Shown piece after piece: positions 7,229 through 14,931 of a DNA stretch of 29,024 nucleotides. The stretch is taken from the NCBI GenBank assembly GCA_002493325.1, contig DKYL01000067.1:1-29024 (forward strand), in the 5' to 3' direction. Origin of the DNA: Ruminococcaceae bacterium UBA7101 (lineage in GTDB: Bacteria; Bacillota; Clostridia; Oscillospirales; Acutalibacteraceae). The number at the start of each line of letters is the position of its first letter. Positions within the stretch are counted from its first letter, which is position 1. The translations under genes and the position numbers were made by a program. The notes under the pieces are model-generated. The model was not told the DNA's origin. It saw only the letters and a list, made by a program, of their open reading frames with translations, and did no database searches.

Positions 7229-7516
7229 ATGATAACTAAAGATGAAGTTTTAAAGCTTGCCCGTCTGGCACGTTTGGAGTTCTCAGACGAGGAGCTTGAT
7301 AAAATAATTAAAGATATGGATGATATTATTGCCTTTGCCGATACAATCAATAACTCGGTTGAGGGTGATGCTGAAAAAATCAGAAATGTATCATCAACAG
7401 CAACACCTGCAGAGGAATTCCGTGCAGATGTTGTTAAGGAGTCATTGCCGAATGAAAAAATTCTTTCAAATGTCAATGGCTCAAAAGGTATGTTCTGTGT
7501 TAAGGGAGGAATATAA
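7229..7516 (+). CDS. gatC: Asp/Glu-tRNA amidotransferase subunit C
   Basis: A 95-residue subunit of GatCAB. It has the usual start, VLKLARLARLEFSDEELDKI, and a central IIAFADTINNSVEGD segment matching the belt that wraps GatA and joins it to GatB. It has no catalytic residues; it stabilises the complex that amidates Asp-tRNA-Asn and Glu-tRNA-Gln. Length is normal (93-100). GAGGTG about 8 bases before the ATG serves as ribosome site. It is 13 bases after aspS and its stop is immediately followed by the gatA ATG. Confidence 0.94.
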   Translation: MITKDEVLKLARLARLEFSDEELDKIIKDMDDIIAFADTINNSVEGDAEKIRNVSSTATPAEEFRADVVKESLPNEKILSNVNGSKGMFCVKGGI

Positions 7517-8977
7517 ATGAGAGAGCTTATTTCACCTTTATCAAAAATGCTCAAAAGCGGTGATATTTCATCAGTAGAGCTGACTGAAAAATATATTGCC
7601 GCTATTGAAAGTGATAATAAAAAATACAATGCCTATGTTTCAACTACCTTCGATAAGGCAATTGAAAATGCAAAGGCTGCCGATAAGCTGATTGCGGACG
7701 GAAAAGCAACTGCATTAACAGGTATTCCTATGACTCTTAAGGATAATATCTGCAGTGACGGTGATTTAACTACTTGTGCATCAAAAATTCTTACAGGCTT
7801 CAGACCTTATTATGATGCAACTGTCTGGACAAAGCTTAAGGCACAGGGTGCGGTTATGCTCGGCAAAACCAATATGGATGAGTTTGCAATGGGCTCAACC
7901 AGTGAAACCTCTTATTACGGTGCACCGCTCAACCCAAGGAATGTTAACCACGTAACAGGCGGTTCATCAGGTGGCGGTGCAAGTGCAGTTTGTTCTAACC
8001 TTGCAGCCTATGCTCTTGGCTCTGATACAGGCGGTTCTGTTCGTCAGCCTGCAAGCTTCTGCGGTATTGTTGGACTTAAGCCGACCTATGGTGCAGTTTC
8101 ACGTTACGGTCTTATTGCCTACGGCTCATCCCTTGACCAGATTGGTGTTATGGCAAATTCAGTTAAGGACACTGCACTTGTATTTGATACCATAGCAGGC
8201 GTTGATGCCAACGACCAGACCAGTGTTGATTTTAAATTCGGCAATATTGCCGACAGCCTTGACAGTGCTGATGTTAAGGGCTTGAAAATCGGTGTGGCAA
8301 AGGAATATTTTGAGGGTATTAACCCTGAGCTTAAGGACGCAATTGACAGTGCCATCAAGTTTTATGAGGATAACGGTGCAGAGATTGTTGAAATCAGTCT
8401 GCCTGTTTTAAAGCAGGCTCTCCCTGTTTACTATATTATTGCCTGTGCCGAGGCATCCTCAAACCTTGGCAGATATGACGGTATCCGCTATGGTTACAGA
8501 CCTGAAAGCTTTAATGATGTTGAGGAAATGATTTTAAAAACCCGTACAGAGGGCTTTGGTGACGAGGTTAAGCGCAGAATTATGCTGGGCACCTATGTGC
8601 TTTCCTCAGGCTATTATGACGCTTATTACAAAAAAGCCTGCCTTCTCCGTGAAAATCTTATTGCTGATTTTGATGAGATTTTCAATAGCTGTGATGTGCT
8701 GATTGCTCCGACAGCGCCAAACACTGCATTCCCGCTTAATTACAAGGGTGCATCACCTGTTGATATGTATTTAAGTGATATTGCAACTGTTCCGATTAAT
8801 ATTACAGGTGTTCCTGCAATCAGTGTGCCTGTTAAAAATGACAGCAATGGTTTGCCGATTGGTATGCAGCTTATCGGTAAAAAGTTCAGTGAAAAAACAA
8901 TTATGAACGCTGCTTATTTTTATGAAAAGAATGCCCCAATCGGTGTAGCAGATTTTGAGGGAGGTGCGGCAATATGA
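7517..8977 (+). CDS. gatA: Asp/Glu-tRNA amidotransferase subunit A
   Basis: A 486-residue amidase-signature enzyme that releases ammonia from glutamine for transfer in GatB. The Ser-cisSer-Lys triad is visible: Lys75 in MTLKDNIC, cis-Ser150 in TGGSSGGGASA, and nucleophile Ser174 in GSDTGGSVRQPASFCG; these correspond to Lys79, Ser154 and Ser178 of Staphylococcus aureus GatA, from memory. The C-terminal part carries the expected NITGVPAISVPV and GMQLIGKKFSE. Length is normal. GGGAGGA lies 8 bases before the ATG, which directly follows the gatC stop. Its stop overlaps the gatB start as ATGA. Confidence 0.97.
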   Translation: MRELISPLSKMLKSGDISSVELTEKYIAAIESDNKKYNAYVSTTFDKAIENAKAADKLIADGKATALTGIPMTLKDNICSDGDLTTCASKILTGFRPYYDATVWTKLKAQGAVMLGKTNMDEFAMGSTSETSYYGAPLNPRNVNHVTGGSSGGGASAVCSNLAAYALGSDTGGSVRQPASFCGIVGLKPTYGAVSRYGLIAYGSSLDQIGVMANSVKDTALVFDTIAGVDANDQTSVDFKFGNIADSLDSADVKGLKIGVAKEYFEGINPELKDAIDSAIKFYEDNGAEIVEISLPVLKQALPVYYIIACAEASSNLGRYDGIRYGYRPESFNDVEEMILKTRTEGFGDEVKRRIMLGTYVLSSGYYDAYYKKACLLRENLIADFDEIFNSCDVLIAPTAPNTAFPLNYKGASPVDMYLSDIATVPINITGVPAISVPVKNDSNGLPIGMQLIGKKFSEKTIMNAAYFYEKNAPIGVADFEGGAAI

Positions 8978-10380
8978 GCTATCAGTTAGTATGCGGTATT
9001 GAAACACATATTGAGCTTGCAACAAAAACAAAAATTTTCTGCGGCTGTACAACACAGTTCGGCGGCGAGCCGAATACCCATTGCTGCCCTGTCTGCACAG
9101 GTCAGCCCGGCTCACTCCCGATACTCAACAGGTCTGTTATTGAATATGCCGTGAGAGCAGGTCTTGCTGTTCACTGTGATATTAACAACAATTCACATAT
9201 GGACAGAAAGAACTATGTTTACCCCGATTTGCCTAAGGCATATCAGATTTCACAGTTCGATGAGCCTGTTTGTGTTAATGGTTATGTTGAGCTTGACAGC
9301 GGCAAAAAAATCAGAATTGAGCGTATTCATATTGAAGAGGACGCAGGCAAGCTTGTTCACGACGGCGGCTATACCTATGTTGACTATAACCGTGGTGGTG
9401 TTCCGCTTATTGAAATTGTTTCCATGGCGGATATTGAAACACCGCAGGAGGCAAGGGAATATGCCGAAAAGCTTCAGTTAATTATGCGTAATGTAGGCGT
9501 TTCCGACTGTAAAATGCAGGAGGGCTCCATGCGCTGCGATGTTAACATTTCTCTTCACGAAAAAGGCGAGCCATGGGGTACAAGAACAGAGATTAAGAAT
9601 ATCAACTCTCTTTCAAACATTGTCCGTGCTATGGAGCTTGAAATGGAAAGACAGGAGGATATCCTTGATTCAGGCGAAAAGGTAATTCAGTCCACCATGC
9701 GTTATGATGCGAACAGTGACACAGTCTATGTTCTTCGTACAAAGGAGAATGCTGACGACTATCGTTATTTCCCTGAGCCTGATATTTTACGATTTTATAT
9801 TTCACCCGAAATGGTTGAAGGTATCAGAGCATCACTGCCTGAACTCCCTGATGCCAAGCTGAAAAGGTATCTTGAAATGGGTCTGCCTGAAAATAATGCA
9901 AGACTGATTTATAAATATAAAAATGTTACTGCATTTTTTGACGGTGCAGTTAATGAAGGCGCAAGTGCAGGCAATGTGCTGAATATGATTATCGGTCCTA
10001 TTTTTGCAACCCTGCAGACTGAGGAGGACAAGGAGAATTTTGAAATCAAAACAACCTCCTCACAGCTTGCGGCACTTGTTAAGCTGATTGACGAAAAGAA
10101 AATCCGTGCAAACAAGGCTAAAGAGGTTCTTGCTCAGATGCTTGAAAGCGGTAAGGATGTTACCGAGTATGTCAAGGAGGATGACCTTGCTGGTCTTTCC
10201 GACGATGATCTCAGAGTGCTTTGTCAGGGTGCGATTGATGCGAACCCTAAGGCTGTTGAAGATATTAAAAACGGCAAGGACAAAGCTATCAATGTGATGT
10301 TCGGCTATGTTATGAAGAACTCACGCGGCAAGGCTGATGTCAAAAAGGCTGAGGCTGTTATCCGTGAATTAATTAAATAA
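8974..10380 (+). CDS. gatB: Asp/Glu-tRNA amidotransferase subunit B
   Basis: A 468-residue subunit that binds the mischarged tRNA, activates its side-chain carboxylate with ATP and accepts ammonia from GatA. The N-terminal cradle domain has the zinc cysteines FCGC (23, 25) and CPVC (38, 41), followed by GQPGSLPILN. Other hallmarks are MDRKNYVYPDLPKAYQISQ, RIHIEEDAGKL and RYFPEPDI. The C-terminal YqeY-like tail domain is present (about 320-468, with GKADVKKAEAVIREL at the end). The start overlaps gatA by four bases, so the two are coupled. It closes the T-box-controlled operon and is followed by a terminator. Confidence 0.97.
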   Translation: MSYQLVCGIETHIELATKTKIFCGCTTQFGGEPNTHCCPVCTGQPGSLPILNRSVIEYAVRAGLAVHCDINNNSHMDRKNYVYPDLPKAYQISQFDEPVCVNGYVELDSGKKIRIERIHIEEDAGKLVHDGGYTYVDYNRGGVPLIEIVSMADIETPQEAREYAEKLQLIMRNVGVSDCKMQEGSMRCDVNISLHEKGEPWGTRTEIKNINSLSNIVRAMELEMERQEDILDSGEKVIQSTMRYDANSDTVYVLRTKENADDYRYFPEPDILRFYISPEMVEGIRASLPELPDAKLKRYLEMGLPENNARLIYKYKNVTAFFDGAVNEGASAGNVLNMIIGPIFATLQTEEDKENFEIKTTSSQLAALVKLIDEKKIRANKAKEVLAQMLESGKDVTEYVKEDDLAGLSDDDLRVLCQGAIDANPKAVEDIKNGKDKAINVMFGYVMKNSRGKADVKKAEAVIRELIK

Positions 10381-10385
10381 TTCCA

Positions 10386-10422
10386 AAACCTCTCTGCTGC
10401 CTTGCAGGGAGGTTTATTCTTT
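10386..10422 (+). terminator. Probable terminator of aspS-gatCAB
   Basis: A 12-bp stem with one G-U pair (10386-10397 with 10404-10415) and loop TGCCTT. The tail, ATTCTTTG, is only moderately T-rich, so termination may be partial. Confidence 0.65.
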
Positions 10423-10488
10423 GTTATGAATCATTTAAGAATTATGATATTATCAAAGAATAATGGTTATAATTGACAAAAATAATTG

Positions 10489-10517
10489 TTGTAATGAATG
10501 TATTTTTATTGTATAAT
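10489..10517 (+). promoter_or_regulatory. Promoter of the GH3 glucosidase gene
   Basis: TTGTAA (10489-10494), 17 bases, then a perfect TATAAT (10512-10517). The predicted start near 10524 leaves a leader of about 27 bases. Confidence 0.6.
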
Positions 10518-10550
10518 GGTAGTTGTAAAAATTTGAGAGGAGCGTTTTTT

Positions 10551-13046
10551 ATGAAACATCCAGAGATTATAAAAAAAATGACGCTGGAGCAGAAGGCTGC
10601 TTTTGTTTCAGGTCATGACTACTGGCATTTAGAGTCAGCACCGGAGCTTGGTCTTCCGGAAATTATGATTACAGACGGACCTCACGGCTTGCGTAAGCAG
10701 AAGGGTAAGGATTACGTTGAGCCTGAAGGAGAAAAGAAGAGCGGCGGTATCGGTCTTGGCAACTCCGTTCCTACCACTTGCTTCCCACCCGCTGCAACAT
10801 CATCCTGTTCATGGGATGAGGAGCTTCTAAGAGCAGAGGGCGAAGCTATGGGTCAGGAGTGTTTAAAGGAGAAGGTTTCAACAATCCTCGGTCCCGGTAC
10901 AAACATTAAGCGTTCACCTGTTTGCGGACGTAACTTTGAGTATTTCAGTGAAGATCCGCTGCTTGCAGGCAAATGCTCTGCTGCAGTAATCAACGGCGTT
11001 CAGTCAAAGGGCGTTGGTACTTCACTTAAGCACTTTGCTTGTAACTCACAGGAAGCATTCCGTATGGTGCTCAACGAGGTTATCGATGAAAGAACCATGC
11101 GTGAAATTTATTTCCCTGCATTTGAGATTGCTGTTAAAGAAGCTCAGCCTTGGACAATTATGAACTCCTATAACCGTATCAACGGTGTTTATGCTTCTCA
11201 GAACGAATGGCTCCAGAAAAAGGTGCTCCGCGGTGAGTGGGGCTTTGAGGGTCTTATCGTTACAGACTGGGGTGCATCTGTTGACCGTATCCCCGGCTTG
11301 AAAGCAGGTACAGACCTTGAAATGCCGTCATCAGGCACACTGAATGCGAAAAGAATTATTGAGGCTGTCAATAACGGAACACTTGATGAAAGTGTTCTGA
11401 ATGAGAGAGTTGACAAGGTAGTTGATTTGATTGTTAAGTCAAAGCCTGCTCTTGAGAAAACTCATACATTTGATAAGGAAGCACACCATAAAATTGCTCA
11501 GAAAATTGCTGAGGGTTCAATGGTTCTTCTTAAAAATAACGATAATCTCCTTCCTCTCAAAAAGGGTCAGAAGGTTGCAGTTATCGGTGAAATGGCTAAG
11601 GCTCCTCGTTTCCAGGGTGCAGGCTCATCTGTAATTAACCCGACAATGCTTTCAAATGCCTTTGATGAAATGAAGAAGCTCGGTGTTGATATGACCTATG
11701 CACAGGGCTACTATAAATCAGCTCCTACAAAGAAGGATAAGAACAGAAAGAGTGATGACCAGCTTATCAAAGAGGCTTGTGCTGCTGCAAAGGCTTGCGA
11801 TGTTGCTGTTGTATTTGTTGGTCTTACTGAAGAATTTGAGGGCGAGGGCTACGATAGAGAAAGCATTGAAATGCCTTCAAATCACAATGCTCTTGTTTCA
11901 GCAGTAGCTGCTGCTAACCCGAACACGGCAGTTGTTCTTGCAGGCGGCTCTGTTGTTCATATGCCTTGGGTTGACGATGCTAAGGCTCTCCTTAACTCAG
12001 GCTTAGGCGGTCAGGCAAGCGGTGCTGCAGTTGCTAACATTCTTACAGGTGCAGTTAACCCGTCAGGTAAAACATCTGAAACATATCCGCTTTCCTTCAG
12101 TGATAATCCTACATACGGCAATTATCCGGGCGGTCCTGTTACAAGTGAGCACAGAGAGTCTGTATTTATCGGCTATCGTTACTACGATGCTGCTAAGAAA
12201 GAGGTTCTCTTCCCATTTGGTCACGGTCTTTCATACACCACATTTGAATACAGTGACATTAAGCTGTCTGCTGATAAGATTAAGGATACTGACACAGTAA
12301 CCGTTTCATTCAAGATTAAGAACACAGGCGACGTTGACGGTGCAGAGGTTGCACAGGTTTATGTTGCTGATAAGGAATCAACAATCTATCGCCCTGTTAA
12401 AGAGCTCAGAGCCTTCAAGAAGGTATTCATTAAGGCAGGCGAGGAGGCTGAGGTTTCACTTGACCTTTCAAAGAGAGCATTTGCTTTCTACAATGTTGAG
12501 CTTGGTGACTGGCAGGTTGAAACAGGTGAGTTTGATATTATGGTTGCCGCTTCAAGCCGTGACATCAGATTAACAGCTACAATGACAGTTGAGTCAACTG
12601 TTGATGCTGCAATTCCTGATTACAGAGCTACTGCTCCTAACTATTACAATGATGTGGCAAACATCACACGTGATGATTTTGCGGCTGTTTACGGTACATT
12701 GCCAAGCCCTGAAATTGATAAGAGCAGAAAGATTGATATTTATTGCTGTCTGAATGATGCCCGTCATACAAAGTGGGGCGGCAGACTCTGCGGTCTGATT
12801 GAAAAGATTATGTCAGGTATGGGCAGTGATGCTAATGGTGATGGCAAGATGCTTGCTGCAATGGCAACACAGATTCCAATCCGTAACTTCATAGCAATGA
12901 GTATGGGTGCGTTCTCACCTGCACAGGCAGAGGGTCTTCTCAAAATGCTTAATGATGACGAATCAAGCTTTGTTGGTTTCAGTGCAATCTTCTGGAGATT
13001 AGGTGCTACAATTGCAAAGCTTCCTGCTCTCCTTAAGTCTATCTAA
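10551..13046 (+). CDS. GH3 family beta-glucosidase
   Basis: An 831-residue enzyme without signal peptide, so probably cytosolic, hydrolysing beta-glucosides taken up by the cell. The N-terminal barrel shows ITDGPHGLR, LGPGTNIKRSPVCGRNFEYF (substrate loop) and GFEGLIVTDWGA with nucleophile Asp239. The second domain has VGLTEEFEGEGYDRES; the acid/base is most likely Glu428 by analogy with yeast BglI. A fibronectin III-like domain follows PFGHGLSYTTFEYS (about 565-690). About 130 extra C-terminal residues follow, with a Trp/Cys segment and QIPIRNFIAM; similar tails are recalled in clostridial GH3 enzymes. The frame is open back to 10473, but GAGAGGAG at 10535-10542 supports ATG 10551. Substrate preference is not readable. 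Possible partner of the GPH transporter at 2486, though they are 7 kb apart. Confidence 0.93.
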   Translation: MKHPEIIKKMTLEQKAAFVSGHDYWHLESAPELGLPEIMITDGPHGLRKQKGKDYVEPEGEKKSGGIGLGNSVPTTCFPPAATSSCSWDEELLRAEGEAMGQECLKEKVSTILGPGTNIKRSPVCGRNFEYFSEDPLLAGKCSAAVINGVQSKGVGTSLKHFACNSQEAFRMVLNEVIDERTMREIYFPAFEIAVKEAQPWTIMNSYNRINGVYASQNEWLQKKVLRGEWGFEGLIVTDWGASVDRIPGLKAGTDLEMPSSGTLNAKRIIEAVNNGTLDESVLNERVDKVVDLIVKSKPALEKTHTFDKEAHHKIAQKIAEGSMVLLKNNDNLLPLKKGQKVAVIGEMAKAPRFQGAGSSVINPTMLSNAFDEMKKLGVDMTYAQGYYKSAPTKKDKNRKSDDQLIKEACAAAKACDVAVVFVGLTEEFEGEGYDRESIEMPSNHNALVSAVAAANPNTAVVLAGGSVVHMPWVDDAKALLNSGLGGQASGAAVANILTGAVNPSGKTSETYPLSFSDNPTYGNYPGGPVTSEHRESVFIGYRYYDAAKKEVLFPFGHGLSYTTFEYSDIKLSADKIKDTDTVTVSFKIKNTGDVDGAEVAQVYVADKESTIYRPVKELRAFKKVFIKAGEEAEVSLDLSKRAFAFYNVELGDWQVETGEFDIMVAASSRDIRLTATMTVESTVDAAIPDYRATAPNYYNDVANITRDDFAAVYGTLPSPEIDKSRKIDIYCCLNDARHTKWGGRLCGLIEKIMSGMGSDANGDGKMLAAMATQIPIRNFIAMSMGAFSPAQAEGLLKMLNDDESSFVGFSAIFWRLGATIAKLPALLKSI

Positions 13047-13055
13047 CAAATGATT

Positions 13056-13084
13056 CAAGCAGTCTTTTTTGGGCTGCTTGTTTT
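13056..13084 (+). terminator. Terminator of the GH3 gene
   Basis: CAAGCAG (13056-13062) pairs with CTGCTTG (13074-13080), extended by two inner pairs, with a T-rich loop and tail TTTT. Confidence 0.8.
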
Positions 13085-13096
13085 ATCTATTGTATT

Positions 13097-13447
13097 ATGA
13101 GGTCGATTGTAAAGCATAACAGAGTCGGCAGAATCATGCAGAAAATTGTGCTTGAAAACGATATTGAAAAGGCTAAGACAATGATAAACGGAAAAAATTC
13201 CGTATCGCAGAAATTCGGTGAAATAAAAACATATAGTGATGATGAAATAATCAGTCGTTTAAGTGATGATTTTGATGTTAAGGATATTTATGGTATAGGT
13301 GCGTTTTATCCATTACAGCGTAATGAAATTAAACTTGACCATACTTGCTTTGACACGATGCTTGATTTGGAAATGAGCGTTTCTGTCATGGATGATTTTA
13401 AACACCTTGCAGGCTTTCATCATATTATTTTCAGAAAAAGAGGTTAA
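13097..13447 (+). CDS. Hypothetical protein
   Basis: At most 116 residues. No family was recognised. The likely folded part begins MQKIVLENDIEKAKTMI and ends with an aromatic, His-containing segment, LAGFHHIIFRKRG; it has no signal or membrane helix and a slight acidic charge. The start is uncertain: ATG 13097 lies just after the terminator and without a ribosome site, whereas ATG 13136 (residue 14) gives a more protein-like N-terminus and would leave room for a promoter with -10 TATTAT at 13093-13098. Neither start has a good ribosome site. It is one base before the MazG-like gene, so it is probably part of the three-gene cluster ending at 14187. Confidence 0.55.
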   Translation: MRSIVKHNRVGRIMQKIVLENDIEKAKTMINGKNSVSQKFGEIKTYSDDEIISRLSDDFDVKDIYGIGAFYPLQRNEIKLDHTCFDTMLDLEMSVSVMDDFKHLAGFHHIIFRKRG

Positions 13448-13448
13448 A

Positions 13449-13766
13449 ATGAGAGTTTATAACAAGTTAGTGCGTGATAATATACCAAAGATTATTGAAA
13501 CAAACGGAGAAAAGGCAATCACATATATTCTCAATGACGAGCAGTATATTGCTGAGCTGAAAAAGAAACTCCTTGAAGAGGTTAATGAGTATATTGAAAG
13601 CGGTGAATGTATGGAGCTTGCGGATATTATGGAGGTTGCCGATGCACTTGCCGTTGCATCAGGCAGCAGCTTCACGGAAGTGCTGGAACTTAAGGGCAAA
13701 AAGGCAATAAAAAATGGTGCTTTCCATAACAAAATATTTCTTGAGAGGGTTGAGGAAAATGACTAA
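13449..13766 (+). CDS. MazG-like nucleotide pyrophosphohydrolase
   Basis: A 105-residue all-alpha protein starting MRVYNKLVRDNIPKIIETNG. The metal-binding helices are visible as KKKLLEEVNEYIE (E-x2-E type) and ELADIMEVADAL (E-x2-D type), the arrangement of the phosphoribosyl-ATP pyrophosphatase/MazG superfamily. It presumably cleaves a nucleoside triphosphate or related compound to monophosphate and pyrophosphate; it is not HisE, as it lacks histidine-operon context. The frame is open back to 13392, but ATG 13449 matches the family start. It overlaps the NUDIX gene by 8 bases, suggesting co-translation of two nucleotide-hydrolysing enzymes. Confidence 0.8.
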   Translation: MRVYNKLVRDNIPKIIETNGEKAITYILNDEQYIAELKKKLLEEVNEYIESGECMELADIMEVADALAVASGSSFTEVLELKGKKAIKNGAFHNKIFLERVEEND

Positions 13767-14187
13767 GGTGAAGTTTTATGACAGCATTTCGGACGAGCTT
13801 TTAAAATTTGCTGTTATTATTTCCAAAACACAGGGCAAGTGGGTATTCTGCAAGCATAAAGAAAGGGATACCTATGAGGTGCCCGGCGGACATCGGGAAG
13901 AAAATGAGGATATTATGGATACCGCACGCCGAGAGCTTTATGAGGAAACGGGTGCATTGAAATTTGATTTGAAACCGATTTGTGTTTATTCGGTTACTGC
14001 TGAAGATAATTTTGACGGACAGGAAACCTTCGGGCTTCTTTGCTATGCTGATATTTATGAGTTTGAGGAAAAGCTGCACAGTGAAATAGAAAAAATTATC
14101 ATAACCGAAAAACTGATTGAGAGCTGGACATACCCTTTGATTCAGCCCGAATTGTTAAAAGAGGCAGAACGCCGAGGGATTATATAA
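13759..14187 (+). CDS. NUDIX hydrolase
   Basis: A 142-residue protein with a complete Nudix box, G-x5-E-x7-REUxEExGU, seen as GHREENE then RELYEETGA (about residues 45-67). The box binds the divalent metal and cleaves a nucleoside diphosphate linked to another group. Upstream is the usual WVFCKHKERDTYEVPGG strand. Substrate is unknown; related proteins are often annotated as 8-oxo-dGTP diphosphatases without proof. The frame opens at 13714, but ATG 13759, with AGGA a few bases upstream, overlaps the MazG-like stop and fits best. It ends the cluster and is followed by a strong two-way terminator. Confidence 0.88.
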   Translation: MTKVKFYDSISDELLKFAVIISKTQGKWVFCKHKERDTYEVPGGHREENEDIMDTARRELYEETGALKFDLKPICVYSVTAEDNFDGQETFGLLCYADIYEFEEKLHSEIEKIIITEKLIESWTYPLIQPELLKEAERRGII

Positions 14188-14190
14188 ATA

Positions 14191-14222
14191 AAACACCAAG
14201 AAAATCAAGATTCTTGGTGTTT
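14191..14222. terminator. Bidirectional terminator between NUDIX and XRE genes
   Basis: A perfect 12-bp stem AAACACCAAGAA (14191-14202) with its complement (14211-14222). T-rich sequence follows on the plus strand (TTTCTTTAT) and also on the minus strand (TTTTATTTAT), so it can end both convergent transcripts. Confidence 0.88.
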
Positions 14223-14258
14223 TCTTTATATGGATATTCTGATTGGTACAGGTTGTGG

Positions 14259-14480
14259 TTAATAACGGTAATGACCTTCATTATCTTTTCTGCAGAGTAT
14301 ATAATCAGCAGAAACGCCGTAGTAATCACACAGCTTTATTAAATGTCTTATTGGCAGCTCGTTTGCACCTCGCTCATATCGTGCATACATGGTTTGCGAG
14401 GTTCCTAAATAGGCGGCGATTTCCGTTTGCGTTTTATCGTTGTCTTCACGCAGGCTTTTGATTCTGTCTATATATGTCAT
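14259..14480 (-). CDS. Small XRE-family transcriptional regulator
   Basis: A 73-residue single-domain Cro/CI-type repressor. The helix-turn-helix is clear: IKSLREDNDKTQTEIAAYLG, then TSQTMYARYERGANELPIRH, followed by LIKLCDYYGVSADYILC. There is no effector domain. On the minus strand GGAGG at 14495-14491 precedes the ATG by 10 bases. It is divergent from the 85-residue gene at 14616, and the 135-base gap holds two palindromes of identical arms, so it very probably represses itself and that gene. Such pairs occur as remnants of phage immunity regions or as small regulatory modules; which applies here is open. Confidence 0.9.
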   Translation of the reverse strand: MTYIDRIKSLREDNDKTQTEIAAYLGTSQTMYARYERGANELPIRHLIKLCDYYGVSADYILCRKDNEGHYRY

Positions 14481-14504
14481 ATATTTATTACCTCCATTAC
14501 TGTT

Positions 14505-14510
14505 ATTATA
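14505..14510 (-). promoter_or_regulatory. -10 of the leftward XRE promoter
   Basis: The minus strand reads TATAAT from 14510 to 14505, 25 bases before the XRE start codon. The -35 position (around 14527-14533) is weak and lies inside operator 1, consistent with autoregulation. Confidence 0.5.
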
Positions 14511-14512
14511 CT

Positions 14513-14532
14513 ATAGTAAATAAGTTTACTAT
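14513..14532. promoter_or_regulatory. Operator 1 of the XRE module
   Basis: ATAGTAAA (14513-14520), TAAG, TTTACTAT (14525-14532): a perfect 8-bp inverted repeat. It abuts the rightward -35 and covers the leftward -35 position. Confidence 0.75.
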
Positions 14533-14560
14533 TGACTTTAGTAAAAATCTTTACTATAAT
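14532..14560 (+). promoter_or_regulatory. Promoter of the 85-residue gene
   Basis: TTGACT (14532-14537), 17 bases, perfect TATAAT (14555-14560). The spacer and first -10 bases are occupied by operator 2, and operator 1 reaches the first base of the -35. Confidence 0.82.
14539..14556. promoter_or_regulatory. Operator 2 of the XRE module
   Basis: TAGTAAA (14539-14545), AATC, TTTACTA (14550-14556): the same seven-base arms as operator 1 with a different four-base centre. Centres of the two operators are 25 bases apart. Confidence 0.75.
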
Positions 14561-14615
14561 ATAGAAAACACAGGCTTTGTTGCCAAACAAAGAATAAAAT
14601 GAAGGAGAAATTGTT

Positions 14616-14873
14616 ATGGAAAATGCAGAAATAGAAAACGGAGTCATCATCAGCAGAACGGAGTATGAAAAGTATAATCAGCTTAAAACCTTTCGCAGAA
14701 ATGCAATAGAGCAGTTTGATATGATAAAAGTGCTGGTTTTTCGCTTGAATGTTTTTATTAATTTGCTGATTGAAAACGACAATGCCTGCGAAGAAATTAT
14801 TTCCAATATTCAACTGGCTATTGAGGAATTGGATGAAAGCTGTAATCATTATAACAATCTGTTTGAAGGATGA
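14616..14873 (+). CDS. Small protein controlled by the XRE repressor
   Basis: An 85-residue, acidic protein of unknown function. It begins MENAEIENGVIISRTEYEKY and is probably mostly helical (RRNAIEQFDMIKVLVFRLNVF, then IISNIQLAIEELDESCNHY), with no clear membrane helix or catalytic motif. AAGGAG about 10 bases upstream supports the start. A 7-bp hairpin (14575-14581 with 14586-14592) lies in the leader. The promoter carries two repressor-type palindromes and the XRE gene is divergent, so expression is likely kept low until the repressor is relieved. The N-terminal style resembles small phage or plasmid proteins, but no homolog could be named. A strong terminator isolates it from the next gene. 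Confidence 0.72.
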   Translation: MENAEIENGVIISRTEYEKYNQLKTFRRNAIEQFDMIKVLVFRLNVFINLLIENDNACEEIISNIQLAIEELDESCNHYNNLFEG

Positions 14874-14880
14874 TTGCTCA

Positions 14881-14923
14881 AAAAAATGACACCCGAGATC
14901 AATTACTCAGGTGTCATTTTTTA
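14881..14923 (+). terminator. Terminator of the 85-residue gene
   Basis: A perfect 13-bp stem AAAAAATGACACC (14881-14893) with 14910-14922, extended by GAG/CTC inside, ending in six T. Confidence 0.92.
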
Positions 14924-14931
14924 TAATTATA

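Noticed and set aside
10473..10478. Consensus TTGACA before the GH3 gene
   Set aside because: 33 bases from the TATAAT at 10512 and no other -10 at 16-18 bases; TTGTAA at 10489 is better placed.
14538..14849. Minus-strand ORF of 103 codons
   Set aside because: Covers the operators and the opposite strand of the 85-residue gene, which has promoter, ribosome site and terminator of its own.
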